Below the pieces are notes generated by a model. The model did no database searches. It saw nothing but the letters and a program-made list of their open reading frames with translations, and was not told the DNA's origin. DNA of 64,000 nt from Bacillota bacterium (GTDB lineage: Bacteria; Bacillota; UBA4882; UBA10575). The stretch is taken from positions 26,163 to 90,162 of the forward strand of contig JAAYHQ010000039.1 of the NCBI GenBank assembly GCA_012727425.1, read 5' to 3'. Shown here piece after piece: positions 25,995-34,891 of the stretch (position 1 is its first letter; every line of letters begins with the position of its first letter). Position numbers and translations under genes: made by a program.

Positions 25995-26030
25995 GCCCGT
26001 AGGAGGTTGTCACCTCGGTACGGGCTTTTT
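25995..26030 (+). terminator. Terminator after spo0A
   Basis: GCCCGTA...TACGGGC with an inner AGGT/ACCT pairing, then TTTTT. Confidence 0.85.
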
Positions 26031-26138
26031 AAATTAATTGCGGACCCGGTGGGTATAATTTTAGAAGGAAAAGATTGCCGTGATGCGGAAAAGATCGTTG
26101 GCGTTATTTTGGGAAAGAGGAATGGGGGGACCGCTTGT

Positions 26139-27161
26139 TTGCAGATTATTGGTTTAAACCTGGAAGAAGTGGAAGCTTTGGTGCTTGAGCTTGGCGAACC
26201 CCGTTACCGGGCGCGGCAATTGTTGGATTGGGTTTATAAAAAGGGAATTGATGATTTTGGGCAAATGACTAATTTGCCCGCTCTTTTTCGTCACCGTCTT
26301 CAGGCCCGGGGGCTGACGGGCGGTGCCCTCACCCTGGCTGGCGCGGCGGAAGCGGCTGATGGAACTAAAAAATATTTATTTCGTTTACCAGATGACCTCT
26401 GTGTGGAAGCTGTTTATATCCCGGAGGAAAAACGAAAGACGGTCTGTTTTTCCACCCAGGTCGGTTGTGCAGTGGGCTGCGCTTTTTGCGCCACCGGCCG
26501 GCAGGGTTTTCAGCGCAACTTGACGGCGGGCGAGATTGTTGACCAGGTGCGGCGGATCGGGTTGGACCAGCAAACCCGGATCTCCCATGCGGTGGCGATG
26601 GGCCAAGGGGAGCCCTTGGCCAACTACGCGGCGACGGTAAAGGCACTTCGTCTTTTGAATGCCGATTACGGTCTCCAGATGGCCGCCCGGCATCTGACCA
26701 TCTCCACCAGCGGGGTCGTCCCGGCGATTTACCGGCTGGCCGACGAGGGGCTTCAGCTTAACCTGGCTTTATCCCTTCACGCCACCAGTGATGAGTTACG
26801 TTCGCAACTGATCCCGCTGAACCGGACTTATCCGCTGGCCCAAGTCCTCCGGGCCTGCCGGGATTATGCTGCCAAAACCAAACGCCGGGTCACCCTGGAG
26901 TATATTATGCTGGCCGGGGTGAACGACGGGGAAGCGGATCTGGTGCGCCTGGTGGAGCTGGCGTCGGGTTGGCTTTGCCATGTGAACCTTATTCCGTATA
27001 ACCCGGTGCCGGCGGCTCCTTACCGGCCGTCGCCCCTGCAGACCCGCCGGCGTTTCCTGGCTTTCTTAAGTGCACATGGGGTGGCGGCCAGCATCCGGCA
27101 AGAGCGCGGGGCAGAGGTCAATGCGGCCTGCGGCCAATTGCGGTCACATTTGAAACTGTAA
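26139..27161 (+). CDS. rlmN: Dual-specificity RNA methyltransferase RlmN
   Basis: Radical SAM enzyme that makes 2-methyladenosine at A2503 of 23S rRNA and A37 of some tRNAs. 340 residues. It has GEPRYRARQLLDWVYKKG, the cluster motif CAVGCAFCATG, MGQGEPLANY, HLTISTSGVVP, LALSLHA and the C-terminal catalytic region with RQERGAEVNAACGQL (Cys). TTG 26139 gives the usual length. A possible -10 (TATAAT 26054-26059) lies upstream. Confidence 0.96.
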   Translation: MQIIGLNLEEVEALVLELGEPRYRARQLLDWVYKKGIDDFGQMTNLPALFRHRLQARGLTGGALTLAGAAEAADGTKKYLFRLPDDLCVEAVYIPEEKRKTVCFSTQVGCAVGCAFCATGRQGFQRNLTAGEIVDQVRRIGLDQQTRISHAVAMGQGEPLANYAATVKALRLLNADYGLQMAARHLTISTSGVVPAIYRLADEGLQLNLALSLHATSDELRSQLIPLNRTYPLAQVLRACRDYAAKTKRRVTLEYIMLAGVNDGEADLVRLVELASGWLCHVNLIPYNPVPAAPYRPSPLQTRRRFLAFLSAHGVAASIRQERGAEVNAACGQLRSHLKL

Positions 27162-27188
27162 CTTATTTTTAATAGGAGATGTGTTATA

Positions 27189-27656
27189 ATGAAGTTTAAT
27201 CATTGGGTTTTACCCTGGGCGAAAGCCAGGGCAAAAACAAAACCTACACCGGTCCCCAAGGAAGATGACACCAAAGTTTTCGCCCGGATCAAGCCTTGTC
27301 GTGTTACCAGACCGGCCATGGCTTTGGTGGTGGTGGCCGGGCCCGACCGGGGACGGGAGTTTCTGCTTGCTCCCATGAACGTGAAGATTGGCCGGCAAGC
27401 GCAAAGCCATATCCGCTTAAAAGACGCGAAGGTCTCGCGGGAACATGCGGTTTTGCAATACCAGGCCAAGAAACAAACTTTTCTGCTCAAGGATCTGGGC
27501 AGTACCAACGGTACTTTTTATAATAACTGCCGTATTAGCAGTATCTTGATCGCACCCGGCGGTGAAATCCGGCTGGGTGAGACGGTGTTGAAAGTAATTG
27601 CCCTTGGGCACAAGGACCTTCCGGAGCCGGCTGGAGTAGAATCCCCTAAGGGCTGA
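27189..27656 (+). CDS. FHA-domain protein
   Basis: 155 residues: a basic N-terminal tail, then one forkhead-associated domain (about 45-140). It has the phosphothreonine-binding pattern NVKIGRQAQSHIRLKDAKVSREHA and GSTNGTFYNN. It precedes prpC and prkC, so it is a probable reader of PrkC-made phosphothreonine. AGGAG lies before ATG 27189, which itself overlaps a TATAATG string. Confidence 0.92.
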   Translation: MKFNHWVLPWAKARAKTKPTPVPKEDDTKVFARIKPCRVTRPAMALVVVAGPDRGREFLLAPMNVKIGRQAQSHIRLKDAKVSREHAVLQYQAKKQTFLLKDLGSTNGTFYNNCRISSILIAPGGEIRLGETVLKVIALGHKDLPEPAGVESPKG

Positions 27657-27679
27657 GGGGAAGTAGCGAGGTGGGTAAA

Positions 27680-28375
27680 GTGAAGGTAGGAATGGCTTCC
27701 CATGTTGGTAAGGTAAGAGCGGTCAATGAGGACAGTATGGGCTGGAAGGGAACCCTTCTGGTTCTAGCCGATGGCATGGGCGGTCACCGGGCGGGTGAAG
27801 TGGCCAGCGCGTTAGTGGTGGAAAAGGTTTTGGCTTTGGATACCACCGAACCGGATTTTAAAACGGCGCTCACCTCCGTTTTGAACCTGGCCAATCAGGA
27901 CTTGTTGAATTACGCCAAGACGCACCAGGAATGTAAGGGGATGGGGACCACCGTGGTGGTGGTTCAGGTGGAAGCGGACCAGATTAATGTGGCCCATATC
28001 GGGGACAGCCGGGCTTACCTTTGGCGGGCCGGCCATTGTTTCCAACTGACGCGTGACCATTCTTTAGTGGCCGAACTCGTCCGTAGTGGCGGGATTACGG
28101 AAGATGAAGCCAAAAACCACCCGCAACGGAATGTCCTGACCCGGGCCCTGGGGACTGTCGGGCCGGTGGAACCGGAATACCGGGAATTTGCGGTACAGGC
28201 CGGTGACCGTCTGCTGTTGTGTTCCGACGGTCTGACAGTGATGCTATCCAACCGTGAAATTGAGGAGTTTCTCGGCCAGGGTGATTCGCCCCAGGAAGTG
28301 GCCGACTGCCTGGTGGCCGTGGCTAATGACCGGGGCGGGATCGATAACATTTCGGCCATTGTCGCTTTTCTCTAA
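27680..28375 (+). CDS. prpC: PP2C-type Ser/Thr protein phosphatase PrpC
   Basis: 231-residue metal-dependent phosphatase opposing PrkC. Motifs: GKVRAVNEDS, VLADGMGGHRAGEVAS, GTTVVVV, NVAHIGDSRAYLW, LTRDHSLV, LLLCSDGLT and GGIDNISAIV, with the metal-binding Asp residues intact. GTG 27680 follows GAGGTGGG and gives the standard terminus; GTG 27671 is possible. Gene order FHA-prpC-prkC-rsgA-rpe is that of other Firmicutes. Confidence 0.97.
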   Translation: MKVGMASHVGKVRAVNEDSMGWKGTLLVLADGMGGHRAGEVASALVVEKVLALDTTEPDFKTALTSVLNLANQDLLNYAKTHQECKGMGTTVVVVQVEADQINVAHIGDSRAYLWRAGHCFQLTRDHSLVAELVRSGGITEDEAKNHPQRNVLTRALGTVGPVEPEYREFAVQAGDRLLLCSDGLTVMLSNREIEEFLGQGDSPQEVADCLVAVANDRGGIDNISAIVAFL

Positions 28376-28380
28376 AGGGT

Positions 28381-28521
28381 TGGTTTGAGGGCAGGAATTT
28401 AGCCGGTTGGTGGAGAAAAAACTTATTTAAAAAAGAATACCGGCGGTTAACCCGGCTTTCCGGTTTTGCTTTGTTTTTCTTTGTTATCTTGTATCTCGCC
28501 GGTTTGGGTGTTTTCTTTTAA
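28381..28521 (+). other. Open frame for a basic, single-TM peptide without a standard start
   Basis: Between prpC and prkC an uninterrupted frame reads WWRKNLFKKEYRRLTRL, then a hydrophobic helix SGFALFFFVILYLAGLGVFF and TAA at 28519. It has no ATG, GTG or TTG before the helix. It lies in the -1 frame of prpC and is open back across the prpC stop; a TTTT run (28365-28370 region) precedes that stop. It could be a frameshifted C-terminal anchor of PrpC, a gene with a rare start, a sequence error, or chance in T-rich DNA. Confidence 0.3.
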
Positions 28522-28566
28522 TTTGTAATTATTACTGGGGTTTTTCGGCCCATTGAGGTGAATTTG

Positions 28567-30252
28567 TTGATCGGACGTTTACTGGGCAACCGCTATAAAA
28601 TTCTGGAATTGATCGGTGAAGGAGGAATGGCCTTAGTTTATAAGGCCGAATGCACCCTGCTGCAACGGGTGGTCGCCATTAAAATCTTGCGGGCGCAATT
28701 TTCGGCGGACCGGGAGTTTGTGGAACGGTTTCGCCGGGAAGCACAGGCCGCAGCCAGTCTTTCCCATCCCAATGTGGTTAACATCTTTGATGTGGGTCAG
28801 GAAGACGAGATCCATTATATAGTCATGGAATATATCCCCGGCCGCAATTTAAAAGAAATCATCCAAGAGGAAGCGCCTTTTTCCTTAAATCGCGCCTTGC
28901 GGATTACTTTGCAGATTTGCGAAGCGTTGCGGCACGCCCATGAGCATAATATTGTGCACCGGGACATTAAACCCCATAATATTCTGATGACGGCGGACGG
29001 GACGGTGAAGGTCACCGACTTCGGGATTGCGCGTGCCGTGACGGCGAGTGGTTTTACGCAAACAGGGGTCGTTATGGGGTCGGTGCAGTATTTCTCACCC
29101 GAACAGGCGAAAGGGCTCCCGGTTGGGCCCCAGTCCGATCTGTACTCGTTAGGTTGTATCCTTTATGAGATGCTCACCGGGGAAGTGCCGTTTACGGGGG
29201 AAAGTCCCATTGCCATCGCCCTCAAGCACTTGCAGGAAGAGCCGCCTTTGTTGGGTTGGATTGCGGCCCGGCATCCGAAAAGCGTGGTTGATTTACTCAA
29301 ACGAGCCCTGGCCAAAGATTTGGAGCAGCGTTACCCCTCGGCTTTGGTCTTCAGCCATGATTTGCAGGCGATTTTAGGTTTGCGGCCGGATGAAGCGGAA
29401 TTTGAAGATTACCCCACCCAGATTCTCGATTTTACGCTGGAGCATGAAAACCTGACCGCGGACGAACCGGCCCCAAAAGAAAAAAGAAGTTTTAGGCAGT
29501 CTTTGCAAAACCTGGGGATTGTTTTGCTCTCGCTCTTTATTGCGCTGGGTTTGGCTGGTCTGGGGTATCTGTATTTGATTCCACCCCGGGCGGAAGTAAC
29601 GGTGCCTAATTTTGTCGGTTTTGAGTTCAGCGCCGCCGAACGCCTCGCACAGGAGAATGGTTTAAAGTTAAATGTGGTGAAGAGAGAACCGGATGATGTG
29701 GTCCAGCCGGATGGTGTTCTTTCCCAGGTGCCCAAAGCCGGGATGGTTGTCCGGCGTGGGCGGGTGATTGATGTGGTTTTGAGTTCCGGCATCGAAACGG
29801 TGATCGTTCCGGATTTAACCGGAAAGACGTTGACGGAAGCCGAAATTCTGCTGGACCAAGCCGGCCTGAAAAGAGGCGACGTTTACGCCGAGAGCAACAA
29901 GAACGTGCCCAAGGACCGGATTGTGCGGCAGAAGCCAGCCCCCAACACCAAGATCCAGAAGGGGGCGGCGGTTGACATCTACCGGAGCCTGGGACCGGAG
30001 TATGTGGAGGTGCCGAACTTTATCGGTTCCACGCTAGTTAAAGTCCAATCCGAGCTGGCCAGTTTAGGTTTGGTCTTTAATGATGCGGTGGTCTACAAGA
30101 CCAGTCCCTACCCCAGAGGGAATATTTTGGACCAAAGTCCCTTGCCGGGCGAGGTGGTGCCGTTGAATACAGAAATGCGTTTTACGGTCAGTTCCGGTCC
30201 GGCCGGGTTTAATTCGGAACCGGCCGGTACGGAGCGGATGGGCGGTGAGTAG
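28567..30252 (+). CDS. prkC: Ser/Thr protein kinase PrkC with PASTA domains
   Basis: About 561 residues. Cytoplasmic kinase (to about 265): GEGGMALVYKAE, VAIKILR, HRDIKPHNIL, VTDFGIARA, GSVQYFSPEQAKG. A TM helix (around 315-337) follows an acidic juxtamembrane region. Outside are three PASTA repeats starting VTVPNFVGFEF, VIVPDLTGKTL and VEVPNFIGSTL. Family members sense muropeptides or lipid II and control growth, wall synthesis and spore germination. GAGGTG is placed for TTG 28564 or 28567; GTG 28558 is the nominal alternative. Confidence 0.97.
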   Translation: MIGRLLGNRYKILELIGEGGMALVYKAECTLLQRVVAIKILRAQFSADREFVERFRREAQAAASLSHPNVVNIFDVGQEDEIHYIVMEYIPGRNLKEIIQEEAPFSLNRALRITLQICEALRHAHEHNIVHRDIKPHNILMTADGTVKVTDFGIARAVTASGFTQTGVVMGSVQYFSPEQAKGLPVGPQSDLYSLGCILYEMLTGEVPFTGESPIAIALKHLQEEPPLLGWIAARHPKSVVDLLKRALAKDLEQRYPSALVFSHDLQAILGLRPDEAEFEDYPTQILDFTLEHENLTADEPAPKEKRSFRQSLQNLGIVLLSLFIALGLAGLGYLYLIPPRAEVTVPNFVGFEFSAAERLAQENGLKLNVVKREPDDVVQPDGVLSQVPKAGMVVRRGRVIDVVLSSGIETVIVPDLTGKTLTEAEILLDQAGLKRGDVYAESNKNVPKDRIVRQKPAPNTKIQKGAAVDIYRSLGPEYVEVPNFIGSTLVKVQSELASLGLVFNDAVVYKTSPYPRGNILDQSPLPGEVVPLNTEMRFTVSSGPAGFNSEPAGTERMGGE

Positions 30253-30287
30253 TTCGTGTCAGCAAGTTTGATACAGGAGGAGTTTGT

Positions 30288-31193
30288 TTGCCGGTTGGGC
30301 GGATCAACAGAATAATCGGAGGCTTTTATTATATTAGCACAGAAGACGGACAAATAATTACAGCAGTGCCCCGGGGCAAACTGCGGCGGACTGACGGGAT
30401 CGTCGTGGGGGATGTGGTTGATTATGAATTAACCGCCCCCGGACAAGGGGTGATCGAGGGTGTGCACCCCCGCCGCAACCTCTTAAAACGCCCGGTGGTT
30501 TCCAACATTACTCAGGTTGCTGTGGTTTTTGCGCATAAAAACCCCGATTTTAACTATCTATTAATTGACCGGCTCTTGGTGATGCTGGCGGCTTTGGACC
30601 TGCCGGCGCTCATCCTTTTCAACAAGACGGATTTGGTTGACCCGCAGACCGCTATAGAAAATACCGAACCTTACCGAAGAATAGGATATACCACGCTCTG
30701 TACAAGTACCGTGAGCGGACAGGGCAAAGAAGAATTACTGGCCGCCTTGCAGAATGAGACTACGACGCTGGCCGGCCCGTCCGGTGTCGGTAAGTCGGCT
30801 TTGATCAATATGGTGGTGCCGGGGGTCAAGCAGCAGACCGGAGCGGTCAGTCCAAAGATTGGGCGGGGGCGGCATACCACCCGTGAGGTCCGGTTGCTTC
30901 CTTTGCCGCAGGGGGATGGTTTTCTGGTCGATACCCCCGGTTTTACCCAGTTGGATCTGGATTTCATTTCTCCGGCGGAGCTGGCCGCTTGCTTTCCGGA
31001 ATTCGGTCCGGCCGGACAGGATTGCCGGTTTCAAGGTTGTTTCCACGACCAGGAACCGGATTGTGGTGTGAAAGCAGCAGTCGCGGCCGGTGCGATTTTT
31101 CCTTGGCGCTATGAAAATTACCTTACCTTTCTTGCTGAAGTAAAAAAATGGGAAAGACAGCGACGCCAACAGCCCAGACGAACGCGTAAATAA
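30288..31193 (+). CDS. rsgA: Ribosome small-subunit GTPase RsgA
   Basis: 301-residue circularly permuted GTPase for late 30S assembly. OB fold first, then G4 FNKTDLVD, G5-like TVSGQG, G1 GPSGVGKSAL, G3 DTPGF and the C-terminal zinc motif CRFQGCFHDQEPDC. TTG 30288 lies six bases after CAGGAGGAG. It follows prkC, as in Bacillus. Confidence 0.97.
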   Translation: MPVGRINRIIGGFYYISTEDGQIITAVPRGKLRRTDGIVVGDVVDYELTAPGQGVIEGVHPRRNLLKRPVVSNITQVAVVFAHKNPDFNYLLIDRLLVMLAALDLPALILFNKTDLVDPQTAIENTEPYRRIGYTTLCTSTVSGQGKEELLAALQNETTTLAGPSGVGKSALINMVVPGVKQQTGAVSPKIGRGRHTTREVRLLPLPQGDGFLVDTPGFTQLDLDFISPAELAACFPEFGPAGQDCRFQGCFHDQEPDCGVKAAVAAGAIFPWRYENYLTFLAEVKKWERQRRQQPRRTRK

Positions 31194-31204
31194 AGGAGTT
31201 GATG

Positions 31205-31879
31205 ATGATCACCGGAATTGAAGTTGCACCTTCGATTTTGAATGCCGATTTTGCGGACCTCCGTTCGGAAGTGGCGAAAGTGGCAACGGCCGACTGGCTG
31301 CATCTGGATATCATGGATGGGCATTTTGTCCCCAACCTTTCGTTTGGACCGGCGGTCGCCAAAGCTTTAAGGGCCCATTCGGACCTTCCCTTTGAAGCCC
31401 ATCTCATGGTGGCAAATCCGGAGGTATACATTGAACCTTTCAAAGAAGCGGGCGTCGCCCGGGTGCTTGTTCATCCCGAAGGGACCATTCATCTCCACCG
31501 CCTGGTGCAGCAGATCAAGGAGTCGGGTTTGGAAGCCGGGGTCGCTTTGAATCCGGCGACCCCGCTCAGCGCGATCGATCTGCTCTTGCCCGATCTGGAC
31601 ATGGTCCTTTTGATGACGGTAAACCCCGGCTTTGGCGGGCAAAGTTTGATCCGGAGTGTTTTGCCCAAGATCCGGCAGCTCCGGCAAAAGTTGACCACAG
31701 CCGGTTTACACTGCCGGATTGGTGTCGACGGGGGGATCAATCAGACCACAGCCGCGGAAGTCATTGCGGCCGGTGCCGATTTTCTCGTGGCGGGAACCCA
31801 TATCTTCCGGAACAATGAAGACCCCGCCCAGGTGATTGCTGCTTTGAAACAATTGGGTACCGCGAAGCTTGCGGACTAA
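31205..31879 (+). CDS. rpe: Ribulose-phosphate 3-epimerase
   Basis: 224-residue TIM barrel of the pentose phosphate pathway that interconverts ribulose-5-P and xylulose-5-P. Motifs: VAPSILNADFADL, LHLDIMDGHFVPNL, FEAHLMV, VNPGFGGQ, GVDGGINQTT, GTHIFRN. ATG 31205 has the best spacing to AAGGAG. Six bases separate rsgA's stop from the possible upstream TTG. Confidence 0.97.
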   Translation: MITGIEVAPSILNADFADLRSEVAKVATADWLHLDIMDGHFVPNLSFGPAVAKALRAHSDLPFEAHLMVANPEVYIEPFKEAGVARVLVHPEGTIHLHRLVQQIKESGLEAGVALNPATPLSAIDLLLPDLDMVLLMTVNPGFGGQSLIRSVLPKIRQLRQKLTTAGLHCRIGVDGGINQTTAAEVIAAGADFLVAGTHIFRNNEDPAQVIAALKQLGTAKLAD

Positions 31880-31897
31880 GATGAAGGGGGTAAAGAC

Positions 31898-32374
31898 ATG
31901 ACTTTCCAACACATTGATTCTTTTGTCCGTGCCGTACATAGCGTAATTGCCATGATGCTGGATCCCGACGTGAAAACGGGGAAACCTTTTTTTAATACGG
32001 ATCCGCTGACCAAGTATGAATTAGCCGTATTAGTGGGCGTCCTCGGCGATTTGCAGGGGCAAGTGATCTGTGGAATGGACCAAACGACGGGGAAAAATAT
32101 TATCAGCCGGATGTTGGGGGTCGAGAACCCCACCATTGATGAGATGGGCAAAAGCGCTCTTTGTGAATTGAAGAATATTATTGTCGGGAACGCCAGCACC
32201 AACCTGTCGGAAGTCGGTTACCGTTGCAACATCACGCCCCCACTGCTTTTGAGCGGCGGCAAAGTCCCTGATTTTCTCAAACACATCGATACTGCACTGA
32301 CGGTACCGATTATGATTGGTCCCGGTACGATCGAACTTAACCTCTTCCTAAAGAAAGATGAACTTGCTTCGTAG
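31898..32374 (+). CDS. CheX-like phosphatase-fold protein (copy 1)
   Basis: 158-residue CheC/CheX superfamily protein. It carries the CheX helix pattern KSALCELKNIIVGNAST (ExxN), the active-site signature of CheY-P phosphatases, and PPLLLSGGKVPDF. No chemotaxis or flagellar gene is in the window, and it sits between rpe and ireB, so its partner may be another receiver protein. AAGGGGGT precedes the ATG. Confidence 0.85.
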   Translation: MTFQHIDSFVRAVHSVIAMMLDPDVKTGKPFFNTDPLTKYELAVLVGVLGDLQGQVICGMDQTTGKNIISRMLGVENPTIDEMGKSALCELKNIIVGNASTNLSEVGYRCNITPPLLLSGGKVPDFLKHIDTALTVPIMIGPGTIELNLFLKKDELAS

Positions 32375-32469
32375 GGTGTTTTTTGCGCAGAAGACAAATA
32401 ATAGATGCGATCCGCGAAAATTGCTGCTGAGATATGGGGAAGTATCTCGGTGTTAAGGAGGTAAAGCTT

Positions 32470-32724
32470 GTGCATGACCAAACCATCCGCTTTGCGCCGA
32501 AGGACGAAGAACGGTTGGAGGTCAGAGCGGTTCTGAAAGAGGTCTGTGCTGCTTTAACAGAAAAGGGCTATGATCCGCTCGATCAGATTGTGGGCTACCT
32601 GCTTTCCGGAGATCCGGCCTACATCACCAGTCATAAAAACGCCCGCATCCTTATTCGAAAACTGGACCGCGATCAAATTCTGGAGGAACTGGTCCGGTAT
32701 TATCTGGAAAGCGAGGGGGTTTAG
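32470..32724 (+). CDS. IreB-family regulatory phosphoprotein (DUF965)
   Basis: 84 residues. The invariant [21 protein letters not shown] and the ending [17 protein letters not shown] identify the IreB family. In Enterococcus IreB is a substrate of the PASTA kinase IreK and a negative regulator of cephalosporin tolerance. GTG 32470 has AAGGAGG seven bases upstream. The murA ATG follows the stop with no gap. The kinase gene lies 2.2 kb upstream. Confidence 0.95.
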   Translation: MHDQTIRFAPKDEERLEVRAVLKEVCAALTEKGYDPLDQIVGYLLSGDPAYITSHKNARILIRKLDRDQILEELVRYYLESEGV

Positions 32725-34005
32725 ATGTCTTTTTTTCGGATTGAAGGCGGTCGCCGGTTAAGCGGTACGATCCGGATTAGCGGTTCGAAAAATAGCAGTC
32801 TTGCCTTGATGGTCGGTGCGGCCCTGGGTGACGAAGATGTGATCCTTACTAATTTTCCCGGGGATTTGGATGCGGTTGTGCTGGCGGATATCCTCCGGGC
32901 GGTGGGCGTCAAGGTGGAAGAACTGGCGCCCGGCAAGGTGTTGATTAACGGTTCCGGGCTGCGGCGGAACCCGATCCCCTATGAACTGGCGCGGAAGATC
33001 AGGGGGTCTTTTTATGTGGCCGGGTTGATGCTGGCCCGTCTGCGCGAGGCGGAGGTTCCATTACCGGGTGGTTGTTTTCTGGGGCCGCGCCCGGTTGATT
33101 TTCACATCAAAGGATTTCAGGCTCTGGGTGCGGAGGTCAATATCGAACACGGTCTGATGAAAGCCAGGATGGGAAGGCCGCTGGAGAAAGGTTTCTTCAT
33201 TAACCGGAGCAGTGTCGGGACGACGGTCAACCTGATGTATTTAGCCAGCCTGACGCCGGGGACTTTTGTGTTGGAGAATGCGGCCAAGGAACCGGAGATT
33301 GTGGATTTGGCGGTTCTTCTGAACGCAATGGGGGCACGGATCCGGGGGGCCGGGACGGAGGTAATCCGGATCCAAGGAGTCGAACGGCTGAAAGGGGCGG
33401 AGCATGCGATTATTCCCGACCGGATTGAGGCGGGTACTTATATGGTAGCGGTGGCAGCGACCCGGGGTGAGGCCGTGTTGGAAAACGTCATGCCCGAGCA
33501 CCTCCGGACACCGATTATGAAGTTGCGGGAGACCGGTGTTCTGGTGGAGGAGAGAGAAACCTCGATCCGGGTGGCGGCACCGGAAACTTTGGTCAGCACC
33601 GACCTGGAGACCGCTCCCTATCCGGGGTTTCCCACCGATTTGCAGCAGCCCTTTGGGGTTTTGATGTCCATTGCCCATGGGACCAGTATTATCCGGGAGA
33701 CCATTTTTGATAACCGTTTCCGTTATTTGGACGAACTGACCCGGATGGGGGCCGATGTGCGCGTCGACCGGGACCGGGCGATCATCAAAGGGGTGCCCTC
33801 CTTGAGCGGGGCACCGGTCGAAACCACCGATCTGCGGGCCGGAGCGGCTCTGGTGATTGCCGGCTTGGTGGCGGATGGGGTGACCCTGGTTTCGGGGGCG
33901 GAAAACATCGACCGGGGGTACGAAAATATGCTGGGTAAGTTACGGGGGGTTGGCGCCAAAATTGAACGCCTTCATGCCGTTGAAGAATGTAAAGAGGTCA
34001 TCTGA
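32725..34005 (+). CDS. murA: UDP-N-acetylglucosamine 1-carboxyvinyltransferase (MurA)
   Basis: First committed step of peptidoglycan synthesis: enolpyruvyl transfer to UDP-GlcNAc. 426 residues. The substrate Lys lies in GSKNSSLALM and the catalytic Cys in LPGGCFLGPRPVDFH, the fosfomycin-sensitive form. PDRIEAGTYM, FPTDLQQPFGVLM and the final NIDRGYENM follow the family. The KNSSLAL segment differs from the common KNAALP, so this is a divergent copy. It follows ireB with zero spacing. A strong terminator ends the operon. Confidence 0.95.
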   Translation: MSFFRIEGGRRLSGTIRISGSKNSSLALMVGAALGDEDVILTNFPGDLDAVVLADILRAVGVKVEELAPGKVLINGSGLRRNPIPYELARKIRGSFYVAGLMLARLREAEVPLPGGCFLGPRPVDFHIKGFQALGAEVNIEHGLMKARMGRPLEKGFFINRSSVGTTVNLMYLASLTPGTFVLENAAKEPEIVDLAVLLNAMGARIRGAGTEVIRIQGVERLKGAEHAIIPDRIEAGTYMVAVAATRGEAVLENVMPEHLRTPIMKLRETGVLVEERETSIRVAAPETLVSTDLETAPYPGFPTDLQQPFGVLMSIAHGTSIIRETIFDNRFRYLDELTRMGADVRVDRDRAIIKGVPSLSGAPVETTDLRAGAALVIAGLVADGVTLVSGAENIDRGYENMLGKLRGVGAKIERLHAVEECKEVI

Positions 34006-34038
34006 TTCAACCGTCGACACCGACGGTTGAATTTTTTT
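34006..34038 (+). terminator. Terminator after murA
   Basis: TTCAACCGTCG-acac-CGACGGTTGAA, a perfect 11-base stem, then seven T. Confidence 0.93.
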
Positions 34039-34114
34039 GTGGCCAAGTTAGGGCGAGCAGGACAGTCATAATTGGTTTGGGAGCAACATAAAAATGGGGG
34101 GCGGGGTGAAATTG

Positions 34115-34573
34115 ATGCTCAAAGCGAACCTGGTCCTTTTTTTCTTCTTCTGCACCGGCTTGGTTTTTGGGAACAGTTTGGTAGCGGCCAGTGCGGGAAC
34201 CTTGTTGGTCCTGAAGCTCTTAAACAGCCCGCTGCTGCTCGCTATTTTAGAGCGGCACGCTCTCCAATGGGGGTTACTTTTCCTGCTCATTGCGGTTCTG
34301 CTCCCGTTCACCAAAGACCAAAGCAGTGGAAAGGGTTTGCTTGCCGTTTTATTGACCCCCACCGGTGTAGTTGCGGTGGTGGGCGGGATTACTGCGGCCT
34401 ATCTTTCCGGACAAGGACTGGGTTTACTCCACTTGAAACCGGAGATCATAATTGGACTGATCCTGGGGACCATCTTGGGGGTCTTCTTTTGTAAAGGAAT
34501 ACCGGTGGGCCCTTTAGCAGCCGCAGGACTGACGGCTGTTCTTCTCAAACTGATCGGTTTAATTGAGAAATGA
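34115..34573 (+). CDS. DUF441 family membrane protein (YtwI-like)
   Basis: 152-residue integral membrane protein with about four TM segments; LGTILGVFFCKGIPVGPLAAAG and LLIAVLLPFTKD match the DUF441 family (Bacillus YtwI). Function unknown. ATG 34115 is chosen after GGGGTG; ATG 34094 is the upstream alternative. The next gene overlaps its stop codon. Confidence 0.87.
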   Translation: MLKANLVLFFFFCTGLVFGNSLVAASAGTLLVLKLLNSPLLLAILERHALQWGLLFLLIAVLLPFTKDQSSGKGLLAVLLTPTGVVAVVGGITAAYLSGQGLGLLHLKPEIIIGLILGTILGVFFCKGIPVGPLAAAGLTAVLLKLIGLIEK

Positions 34574-34581
34574 GGTGTCCG

Positions 34582-34848
34582 GTGCTGGAAAGCCGTAATC
34601 TGGTTGGAATGTCGATCCTGAGGATCATCTCCGGCTTCTTGGAGATCGGTACCGCTTTTCTTTTTTTACATTTTAAAAAGGTCGAAATCGCCCTTCAGCT
34701 CAACGCGGTCCTTGGTTTAGTGGGGCCGATCATTTTTTTACTGGTTAGTGGCTTAGGTCTGATTACCGTAGCGACCAAGATCTCCCCGTTCAAGGTGGCG
34801 CTGGTGGCTTTGGGGGTGATCTGTATTGTTCTGGGGAGTAAAAATTAA
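34582..34848 (+). CDS. YqhV-like membrane protein (DUF2619)
   Basis: 88 residues, about three TM helices: LRIISGFLEIGTAFLFL, LNAVLGLVGPIIFLLVSGLGL and KVALVALGVICIVLG. This is the pattern of YqhV, which sits beside spoIIIA in Bacillus and belongs to sporulation-related DUF2619. GTG 34582 is five bases after TGAGGTG; ATG 34570, overlapping the previous stop, is also possible. Confidence 0.82.
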   Translation: MLESRNLVGMSILRIISGFLEIGTAFLFLHFKKVEIALQLNAVLGLVGPIIFLLVSGLGLITVATKISPFKVALVALGVICIVLGSKN

Positions 34849-34891
34849 AAGTGGGCAATGGGGAGATGGATCAAAGGGAGGAGTGGCATTA

